Of a stretch of 64,000 nt of DNA, positions 1 to 6,705 are shown piece after piece. Under the pieces are notes generated by a model, which was given only the letters and a program-made list of their open reading frames with translations, did no database searches and was not told the origin of the DNA. Numbering within the stretch: position 1 is the first letter of the stretch; each line of letters opens with the position of its first letter. Source of the stretch: Oceaniovalibus sp. ACAM 378 (GTDB lineage: Bacteria; Pseudomonadota; Alphaproteobacteria; Rhodobacterales; Rhodobacteraceae); contig NZ_VSJK01000014.1 of NCBI RefSeq assembly GCF_008085915.1, positions 62,001 to 126,000 of the forward strand, read 5' to 3'. The position numbers and the translations under genes are program-made.

Positions 1-87
1 GCGGACCTCGCTGCCTTCCTTGTCAGTGATGCCGCGCGGGCCATCACGATGGAGGACGTTCAGGTCAACGCTGGATCTCTCTGGTAA
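1..87 (+). CDS. Short-chain dehydrogenase/reductase, C-terminal end only
   Basis: Only the last 28 codons are in the window, ending at a TAA. The peptide contains FLVSDAARAITMEDVQVNAG, which matches the C-terminal part of classical SDR enzymes, where a FLxSDxA helix and a short strand ending in (D/N)GG close the Rossmann fold. The final residues NAGSLW are slightly unusual, with NAG in place of the common DGG. Nothing can be said about substrate because the nucleotide site and the catalytic Tyr-Lys lie upstream of the window. Its last 28 bases overlap the 3' end of the convergent adenylation-thiolation-reductase gene, so the two genes abut tail to tail. Confidence 0.75.
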   Translation, partial: ADLAAFLVSDAARAITMEDVQVNAGSLW

Positions 88-2846
88 CTGGCGCGGCGGC
101 GCGCCAGCAGCGCGTCTGTCTCGCTGATCGTGTCGAAGGCCGCGTCTGACATCTGCGACCAGACGGCGCGGGCTGCATCGGTGTCGAATGCCGCATCAGC
201 GTGCAGGGTGTCGGGAAACTCGGCGATCACGCGGGCGATGCCGGGCGGGATGTCGACCGTCTCCAGCCAGTCCTGCGCCGCCATGAAGTTGGCGCCCTCG
301 GGGGCAACACGCCCGCGCGTCATCAGGTTGTAAACCCGCGCCTCCGGAGCTGTTATATCACCCAACAGGAAGGCGGCAGCGGCGCGCACATCGGTCATCG
401 GAAATTGCAGTCCCTGCGGAAATGCATCGGCGCGGAACGATGCGGCCAGTACAATCTCATAGATGTCACGCGGGTTTGGCGCGTCGAGATCATAGAGCGA
501 CGGCAACCGCACGATGGCGGCAGGGGTGCCTGATGCGGTGATCGCAGTTTCCGCTGCAATCTTGGCAGCGCCGTAGCCGGTGCAGTGCTCCCAGGTTGTT
601 GCCGGTGCTTCGGGCCAGGGGCCACCCCGGTCGGGAAACACGGCGCTGGACGAGGTGAAGCGCAGGTCTGCTCCGGCCGCGCGACAAAACGCCAATACCG
701 TATCAATGCCGCGCGCCGACCAGTCCAGCATATCGGCCTCGCCAATCGCCATGTTGACCATGGCCGCGCAATGCACGACCGCGCCCACTGATCCGGCCAG
801 CGTATCATGCGCAGCGTCGTCCAGCCCAAAGCGCGGTGCGTCCAGCGTACCGGGCACCATGACATAGCGGTTGGCGGCGACCCCCTGCGCCCGCGCCACA
901 TCGTCCAGCCGGTCGCGCGCGCCACGCCGTTTGTCGCGCACAAGGCAGTAAACCACATGACCGGGCGGCAGGTCGCGCGCCGCGCGCGCCAGGACATGCC
1001 CGCCCAGAAACCCCGTGGCCCCCGTCAACAGAATTCCGGGCCGGTCGAACACATCGGTGGGTGCGGGGGCATCCGCCTGCTCGGTCAAAAGCTGGTCGAG
1101 CCGGTGCAAGGGGACGTTCATGGCAAGGTCAAAATCAACGGGTTTGTCATAGGCCCGCTCAAGCTCCAGCATCAGGGTGACGCACATCAGAGAGTCACCC
1201 CCTTGATCGTGAAAGCTGAGCGCGGGGTCGATCTGATCGGGGGCGCAGCCCATGGCAAGGGATGCGGCGGCGATGACGGCATCTTCAGCGGCTGGGCCTG
1301 TATCACTTTCGTCGGCCACGGCGGGCAGAGACCGCAGGTCGGCCTTGCCCGATACCGGGTGCAGCGGGATCGCGTCCAACTGCACAAGGTACGCGGGCAC
1401 ACAATAGGCGGGCAGAACCGCACGCAGGTCTGCGGCCAGTGCGGCGGGCATCCGGTTGCTGCCGGGTTGCAGGCCCCAGCGATCTGCGTTCGCCCGCGCC
1501 TGTTCGGCATCGGCGGCGAAATAGAAGATCAGGGCCGGCCCCCGTGCACCGACCTCTGCCACCCAGGGTGCGGCCCGTGCAAAACTCAAACGGTCGCGCA
1601 TGGTATCGGTCAGTTCGCGGGTCTGGATCGAAAAGCCCCGCAGCTTCAGCATATGCGCAATACGGCCGACGATATGCAGCGCGCCGTTTTCGTCCAGCCA
1701 AGCCTGATCGCCGGTGTCGTAAAGACGCATTTCCCGCCCGTCGATGGTCAGGGTGCGAAACCGCAGGCGCGTTTCTTCGGGGCGGTTGACGTATCCGCTC
1801 CCGAGCATGCGCGGCCCTTCAAAATGCAACTGTCCGGGGGTGCCGGGCGGGCAGGGGGCGTCGCTTTCGTCCAGGATCACGGCGCGCAGGTGTTGCATTG
1901 GCACACCCACCGAAACCGGCCCGCCGCCCGAGGGTTCCGTCAGCCGCGACATGCACACGTCATGGGTTTCGCAAATGCTATAGAGGTTCCACAGCGCCGC
2001 TCCCGGCACCTTGTCCAGCGAGGCGGCAATCAGATCATCGCTCACGACCTCGCCGTTCAGCACGACGCGGCGCAGCGGCAAAGCGCTTGCGGTTTTACGG
2101 TCCAGCGCGGACAGAAAGGTGTCATAGAAGGACGGCGTGAACAGCATCTCGTCGATGTCGTTGCAGATCAGGAAATCGGCCAATCCACGCGGCGCCATCA
2201 AGGTGTTGGGGTCCGGAAACCACAGTTCCGCGCCCTTGCGCAGGGGGCGAAACATTTCCCAGATGGCGAAGATATAAATCCCGACGCGCAGGCCGGGACC
2301 ATAGGGCGTGAACGCATCGCGCCACTCATAGGACAGATAGGCGGCATCCTGTGATACGGGGATACATTTGGGCCGTCCCGTCGTGCCCGAAGTCGCCACG
2401 AGGTAAATCGGATCTTTTGCGTCAACCGGGGCGGGTCGCAACGCTGTGACGGGTGCGGCACTGACCCCGTCCAGCAATCCGTTTGCATCCAGCGTTCGGC
2501 AATCCCCCGGCAGGTGACCGGCAGCTATGGGCTGGCACAGGATGACGAGGGTTACGCGCAATTCTGAGATGATGTTGTGTAAAACCATCGGCGGCATGGC
2601 CGGATCCAGATGCACGAAGGGACGCCCGTGGATCACGCAGGCCACAGCACTTGCGGCCATGGCGATACCCGGCGCGCCAAAGATGCCGACGACCTGCACG
2701 TCGCGCAGATGCGGTTCGGTGCATTCGGCGAAACTGCCCAGCTGACCATAAGAAAGCTTGCGCTCGCTATCTGCCATGGCCGGCTGGTTTTCATAGGCGG
2801 CGATTGCGCGAACCAGGTCGGCGGCGACGGTCTGGGGGTTGGACAT
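60..2846 (-). CDS. Stand-alone adenylation-thiolation-reductase protein (NRPS-like / carboxylic acid reductase-like)
   Basis: A 928-residue three-domain enzyme. An AMP-binding domain fills about residues 1-510, with the phosphate loop TSGTTGRPK at 152-160, a YDTGD motif near 376-380 and the late catalytic lysine near 501 (VSGKADL). A carrier-protein domain follows with the phosphopantetheine serine in GGDSL (Ser552). A thioester-reductase domain occupies about 600-928, with the NADP loop GATGFLG at 609-615 and Tyr758-x3-Lys762. Known relatives activate a carboxylic acid as adenylate, load it on the carrier and release it reductively as aldehyde or alcohol. There is no condensation domain. The adenylation domain looks NRPS-derived (WEMFRPL, NLYSICETHD), but where NRPS domains carry the aspartate that binds the substrate amino group the alignment shows a hydrophobic residue. 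The ATG at 2846 is preceded by AAGGAA. The frame stays open upstream to 2930, but that extension lacks a ribosome site. Confidence 0.85.
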   Translation of the reverse strand: MSNPQTVAADLVRAIAAYENQPAMADSERKLSYGQLGSFAECTEPHLRDVQVVGIFGAPGIAMAASAVACVIHGRPFVHLDPAMPPMVLHNIISELRVTLVILCQPIAAGHLPGDCRTLDANGLLDGVSAAPVTALRPAPVDAKDPIYLVATSGTTGRPKCIPVSQDAAYLSYEWRDAFTPYGPGLRVGIYIFAIWEMFRPLRKGAELWFPDPNTLMAPRGLADFLICNDIDEMLFTPSFYDTFLSALDRKTASALPLRRVVLNGEVVSDDLIAASLDKVPGAALWNLYSICETHDVCMSRLTEPSGGGPVSVGVPMQHLRAVILDESDAPCPPGTPGQLHFEGPRMLGSGYVNRPEETRLRFRTLTIDGREMRLYDTGDQAWLDENGALHIVGRIAHMLKLRGFSIQTRELTDTMRDRLSFARAAPWVAEVGARGPALIFYFAADAEQARANADRWGLQPGSNRMPAALAADLRAVLPAYCVPAYLVQLDAIPLHPVSGKADLRSLPAVADESDTGPAAEDAVIAAASLAMGCAPDQIDPALSFHDQGGDSLMCVTLMLELERAYDKPVDFDLAMNVPLHRLDQLLTEQADAPAPTDVFDRPGILLTGATGFLGGHVLARAARDLPPGHVVYCLVRDKRRGARDRLDDVARAQGVAANRYVMVPGTLDAPRFGLDDAAHDTLAGSVGAVVHCAAMVNMAIGEADMLDWSARGIDTVLAFCRAAGADLRFTSSSAVFPDRGGPWPEAPATTWEHCTGYGAAKIAAETAITASGTPAAIVRLPSLYDLDAPNPRDIYEIVLAASFRADAFPQGLQFPMTDVRAAAAFLLGDITAPEARVYNLMTRGRVAPEGANFMAAQDWLETVDIPPGIARVIAEFPDTLHADAAFDTDAARAVWSQMSDAAFDTISETDALLARRRASYQRDPALT

Positions 2847-3079
2847 GGCGTCGGGTTCCTTGCGATACGGGGACTGCCCGTCGTCATGGAAGCCCTTGGT
2901 GAAACTTATGGCCTGATTGCCGCAACGCAATCCACCTGCAGCAAAAATTTCACCATGAACTACAGCGCACTGCGCCGGGCGATCAATACCATCAGTCTAA
3001 CGGCGACTCTCACCATCTGCGTCTTCGGCGAAAATTCGTCGGCCCCGCAATTTCATCGGTTCAGGAAGATCGCATCTGA

Positions 3080-3208
3080 ATGGAAAAGCGCGCCTTGCAG
3101 CTGACGGAGACGGCCATCGCGGTGGCGCGGCGTCTTTCCGATCACATGGAGGAGGTGCGCAGATGCTCGCCAATAATAGAGTCTCGGATAAATAAGTATT
3201 TGTTCTAG
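3080..3208 (+). CDS. Possible 42-residue small protein or remnant of a deleted gene
   Basis: An ATG at 3080 with AGGAAG about 11 bases upstream opens a 42-codon frame encoding an N-terminal segment rich in charged and hydrophobic residues that would form an amphipathic helix (MEKRALQLTETAIAVARRL). Inside it, at 3160-3172, a strong GGAGGAGG-like site precedes a second out-of-frame ATG (3173) that opens only 10 codons. That arrangement resembles the junction of two translationally coupled genes of which only scraps remain. I do not recognise the peptide. It could equally be chance coding in the leader of the reductase gene, because the FNR-type box overlaps its 3' end. Confidence 0.25.
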   Translation: MEKRALQLTETAIAVARRLSDHMEEVRRCSPIIESRINKYLF

Positions 3209-3213
3209 ATCAA
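3200..3213. promoter_or_regulatory. FNR/FnrL-type box upstream of the molybdoenzyme
   Basis: The sequence TTGTT-CTAG-ATCAA matches the FNR/ANR/FnrL consensus TTGAT-N4-ATCAA at nine of ten defined positions. It lies about 60 bases upstream of the ATG of the DMSO/TMAO-type reductase, a suitable place for activation under low oxygen. The match and position are seen; binding is inferred. Confidence 0.6.
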
Positions 3214-3271
3214 GCTTTCCCCTGCGGATCTAGTTAGGCAGGGCGCAGCACCGCCATATCCGGAGAAACTC

Positions 3272-5947
3272 ATGTCCTTTCATACCCCGACCCGCCGCGC
3301 CTTTCTTCAGGGCGGTGTCGCCGCGTTTGGGGCAACGAGTCTGCTCAGCAGCACCGCGATGGCTGCTCTGGATACCAACTCGCTTTCAAGCGCGCGGGTG
3401 TTTCACGCGAGCCACTTTGGCCCGTTCGAGGCCGTCGTGCGTGACGGCAAGCTGATCAATGTCACCACAGTGCCAGAGCTGGACGCCCAGCCGACCGAGA
3501 TGTTGATGTATGGCATCAAGGACCGCACCTATGACAAATCGCGCATCGACTATCCGATGGTGCGCAAATCCTATCTGGAAAATTGGGAGAACGGCGAAAC
3601 CAAACCGGAACTGCGCGGCAAGGAGCCCTATGTGCGGGTCGATTGGGACACCGCTTTCAGCCTGACCGCCAAGGCGCTTCTGGACACGGCCAGCAACCAC
3701 GGCAACGAGGCGATCTTCAGTTCATCCTATGGCGGCTGGGCCAATGCGGGAAGCTTTCGGCCCAACGTGATGCAAGGGCGCCTGTTGAACCTGATCGGCG
3801 GCTGCACCAACACGCAGGGTGACTGGTCTGCCGGTGCGTCACAGATCAGCCTGCCGCGCGTCATCGGCGATATGGAGGTCTATTCAGCGCAGACCGCCTG
3901 GGAGGTGATCCGCGACAATACCGAAGTGTTCGTGCTGGTCGGCTGCGACCCGATCAAGAACAACCGCATCGAATTCACCGTCGCTGACCACCAGATGTAT
4001 GGCCCTTGGGCGCAAATTCGCGACAATGGCACCAAATTCATCTCGATCAATCCGCAGCGCACGCCGTCCGACGAATACCTGAACGCCGAATGGATCAGCA
4101 TTGTACCCAACACCGATGTCGCCCTGTTCAACGCGATGGCATTCCATGTTCTTGAAAACGGGATGGAAGACCGCGAGTATCTGGCGAAATACACCGTCGG
4201 CGCGGGCCAATGGATCGACTATGTTCAGGGCAAGCGGGACGACACGCCCAAAAGTCCGGAATGGGCCGAAAAGATCACCGGGATCCCGGCCGACAAGATC
4301 CGCGAACTGGCCGAACTGATGGCCACCAAAAAGACCGAGATTGCAGGTGCATGGTCGCTGCAACGCGCGCAGCACGGCGAAATGACCCATTGGGCCATGG
4401 TCAACTTCTCGGCCCTCTGCGGCCATATTGGCAAGCCGGGTCAAGGGGTTGGTTTCTCCTGGCACTATGGCTCGGGCGGGATGCCGGAATCGGGCAAATC
4501 CACGCCGACCGGACTGAGCCAGGGACGCAACTGGGTCAAGGGCATCTGCCCTGCCAGCCGGATCACCGAAATGCTGGAGAATCCCGGCGGCGAATTCATC
4601 TACAACGGCATGACCGGCACCTATCCCGACGTAAAGATGATCTATAACGCCGGTAACAACTTCATGTCGCACCAGCAGGACACCAATCGCCTGATCCGCG
4701 CGCTGGAGAAGGTCGAAACCATCGTCAGCGTCGACGTCTGGTGGACGGCGGCAACCCGCTGGGCCGATATCGTGCTGCCCGCGTGCTCGACGCTGGAACG
4801 CGACGACATCAGCGTCGGCGGAACCTATTCCAATGACAAGATCTACGCGATGAAGCAGGTGATCGAACCGGAAGGCGAAAGCATGTCCGACTATCACATC
4901 TGCGAAGGTCTGGCGGATAAATTGGGGCTCTGGACCCAGTTCACCGATGGTTTGGAAATGATCGACCACATCGAAGCCGCCTATTCTCGTTCGGGGGCAT
5001 CCGAGCACACATCGTTCGAAGACTTTTGGGAAAAGGGCTATGCCCGACAGGAGGTCCCGCCGGAAGCCCGCCGTTGGGTGCGCCACGGCGATTTCTACAC
5101 CGATCCCATCGCAAACCCGTTGCACACCGCATCCGGCAAGATCGAAATGTTCAGCGAGGAAATCGCGGGTTTCGAGATTGACGATTGCCCGGGCATGCCT
5201 GTCTGGATGGAAAAGCATGAATATCTCGGCAACGCCAAAGAGGGCCAACTGCATGTGGTCAGCCCGCACCCTTGGTATCGCCTGCACAGCCAGATGGACC
5301 AGTCCGAGACGCTTCGCGAACTCTATAAAATTCAGGGGCGTGAACCCGTCCGCATCAACAGGCAGGACGCAGCGGACCGTGGCATTGAAGACGGCGATCT
5401 GGTTGAACTTTACAACGATCGCGGCACGATCATCGTCGGTGCCATTCTGTCCGACGACATCATGGCGGGTGTGGTTTCCGTCTACGAAGGCGGATGGCCG
5501 TCCCTGGACAGCAAGGGGCGCTGCAACTCGGGTCTGGTCAATTTTCTGACGTCGACGCAAAGGTCTTCGGGATTGTCACAGGCAACGACGGCAAACACCG
5601 TTTTGTGCAGCATGCGCAAATGCAAAGATCCGGAAGGGCCGAATATGGCCTATGAAAAGCCCGAAATCATCGAGGGTTACGAACTGACCGCGATTGATGA
5701 AGACGTGCTGGATCTCGACCGGGTCCATGACATCACCGAATCCCTGCTGGTTGATGCCACACCGGGCGAAAAGATCTTTTACGAGCGTTGTACCGTATGC
5801 CACGGACCGCGCGAGGTTTCGCATTTCACGCAGAACCAGTGGAAGGGGATCACGCCGTCTATGTTCCCCCGCGCCGGGCTGGATGAAAACGAGGCAACGT
5901 TGGTCATGGAATACCTGATGAAGAACGCCTCGGACGCGGCCAAGTAA
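3272..5947 (+). CDS. Tat-exported DMSO/TMAO-type molybdopterin reductase with fused C-terminal monoheme cytochrome c domain
   Basis: An 891-residue periplasmic oxidoreductase. It starts with a twin-arginine signal (TRRAFLQGG, cleavage after AMA near 31). The body is a bis-MGD enzyme of the DMSO reductase family without an N-terminal iron-sulfur motif, as in TorA/BisC/DorA. The family's molybdenum-ligand serine is Ser186 in GDWSAGASQ. The last ~60 residues add a c-type heme site CTVCH (840-844), followed by HFTQNQWKGITPSMF, which resembles the C-terminal heme domain of the pentaheme donor TorC. TorA and DorA normally end without heme, so the electron-input domain appears fused to the reductase. 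A likely reaction is reduction of TMAO, DMSO or a related S/N-oxide with electrons from a quinol-cytochrome chain; the exact substrate cannot be read from sequence. GGAGAA lies 6 bases before the ATG. No torC/dorC membrane cytochrome or chaperone gene is adjacent. Confidence 0.85.
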   Translation: MSFHTPTRRAFLQGGVAAFGATSLLSSTAMAALDTNSLSSARVFHASHFGPFEAVVRDGKLINVTTVPELDAQPTEMLMYGIKDRTYDKSRIDYPMVRKSYLENWENGETKPELRGKEPYVRVDWDTAFSLTAKALLDTASNHGNEAIFSSSYGGWANAGSFRPNVMQGRLLNLIGGCTNTQGDWSAGASQISLPRVIGDMEVYSAQTAWEVIRDNTEVFVLVGCDPIKNNRIEFTVADHQMYGPWAQIRDNGTKFISINPQRTPSDEYLNAEWISIVPNTDVALFNAMAFHVLENGMEDREYLAKYTVGAGQWIDYVQGKRDDTPKSPEWAEKITGIPADKIRELAELMATKKTEIAGAWSLQRAQHGEMTHWAMVNFSALCGHIGKPGQGVGFSWHYGSGGMPESGKSTPTGLSQGRNWVKGICPASRITEMLENPGGEFIYNGMTGTYPDVKMIYNAGNNFMSHQQDTNRLIRALEKVETIVSVDVWWTAATRWADIVLPACSTLERDDISVGGTYSNDKIYAMKQVIEPEGESMSDYHICEGLADKLGLWTQFTDGLEMIDHIEAAYSRSGASEHTSFEDFWEKGYARQEVPPEARRWVRHGDFYTDPIANPLHTASGKIEMFSEEIAGFEIDDCPGMPVWMEKHEYLGNAKEGQLHVVSPHPWYRLHSQMDQSETLRELYKIQGREPVRINRQDAADRGIEDGDLVELYNDRGTIIVGAILSDDIMAGVVSVYEGGWPSLDSKGRCNSGLVNFLTSTQRSSGLSQATTANTVLCSMRKCKDPEGPNMAYEKPEIIEGYELTAIDEDVLDLDRVHDITESLLVDATPGEKIFYERCTVCHGPREVSHFTQNQWKGITPSMFPRAGLDENEATLVMEYLMKNASDAAK

Positions 5948-5953
5948 TGTTAT

Positions 5954-5984
5954 GCGAGGCGACCGGACGGTCCAGCCGCCTCGC
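5954..5984 (+). terminator. Hairpin after the molybdoenzyme gene
   Basis: Six bases after the stop codon there is a perfect 8-bp stem, GCGAGGCG paired with CGCCTCGC, with a 15-base loop that itself contains GGACGGTCC. No U-run follows, so it may act as a Rho-type or 3'-end-protecting hairpin instead of a classical intrinsic terminator. Confidence 0.5.
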
Positions 5985-6420
5985 GCATTTCCACCCTGCA
6001 AATGAGTGAAAGCAGGCCTGTTTCACGGACGTTTGTGATGTGGAAACGGGTTGTGACTGCGGCGGACTGGACGCCGCAGTCGTTGCCGTTCGTCCCACAG
6101 GATGAAGTCTGAACCCCTCCGCATGAAATCCGCCTGAACGAACTGCACAACGCAGGAAGTTAGCAAGGCAAAAATGACGCCTGCTGCCATCTTCACGGCG
6201 TCTGCTCAGACATCGGCAAACGGCAGCAAAGCGGGGTCGATTGACGGTGAACGCAGTCTCTTGATGCAATCCGCGCCGGGTGCTTCGGCTGCGAATCTCG
6301 GGCCGGACGTTGCGGCCTTCGAAGAAAGAATTCACCTGTGACCAGTCTTGTTTTTGACAGTCTGTCCGTAACTTCGAACGCTGCGGGGTGGCCCACTGGT
6401 GTGGGGCGCGATCGCTGCGC

Positions 6421-6592
6421 TTCAAGACACTTGCAGATGATGCTGTGCAGTTGGAACAGACGGTGCTGGGCCTGCGCGTTGACGAGGTCGTGACGATTCT
6501 ATCAAAGGCGGCATTGGCGCCGACTGATCGAAAGCGGTGTGGGCAACGACACCCTGTCTGGTCGGGGCGGAGCCGACACCATTATGGTCTAA
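6421..6592 (+). pseudogene. Decayed C-terminal fragment of an RTX (hemolysin-type calcium-binding repeat) protein
   Basis: Between 6492 and 6592 two reading frames joined by a frameshift spell the repeat signature of RTX proteins: DDSIKGGIGAD (6492-6524, then a stop), and ESGVGNDTLSGRGGADTIMV followed by TAA at 6590 in the shifted frame. GGxGxD/GNDTLSG nonapeptides bind calcium in type I-secreted proteins. Upstream, DDAVQLEQTVLG (about 6434-6469) resembles the linkers between such repeats but sits in yet another frame. No start or full gene is present, so this is a relic. It lies in a 750-base non-coding stretch between two operons, a typical place for a deleted accessory gene. Confidence 0.6.
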
Positions 6593-6650
6593 TATTCACA
6601 CAATAACAATGGCTTGTAAGATCTCTCCATCACTCAGCAAGAAATTATTG

Positions 6651-6680
6651 ACATAACGTCAGTTTTAATTGACGTTATGT
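6651..6680. promoter_or_regulatory. Perfect 11-bp inverted repeat, likely operator of the ligase/transporter/flavoprotein operon
   Basis: ACATAACGTCA (6651-6661) and TGACGTTATGT (6670-6680) are exact reverse complements separated by 8 bases. A TTGACA hexamer overlaps the left arm at 6649-6654. The site ends 25 bases before the ATG of the first gene of the operon. The size and symmetry fit a dimeric helix-turn-helix repressor. The TetR regulator encoded at 20361-20966 in the same operon is the obvious candidate. The repeat is seen; the regulator assignment is inference. Confidence 0.65.
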
Positions 6681-6705
6681 AAATATCTTGTGGGGGAGCC
6701 TGTCG

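Noticed and set aside
807-2354. 515-codon open frame on the plus strand
   Set aside because: Lies entirely opposite the adenylation-thiolation-reductase gene in a GC-rich region; composition and lack of motifs or ribosome site show it is an antisense shadow.
3884-5560. 558-codon open frame on the minus strand
   Set aside because: Antisense to the molybdoenzyme, whose motifs are unambiguous; no recognisable domain.
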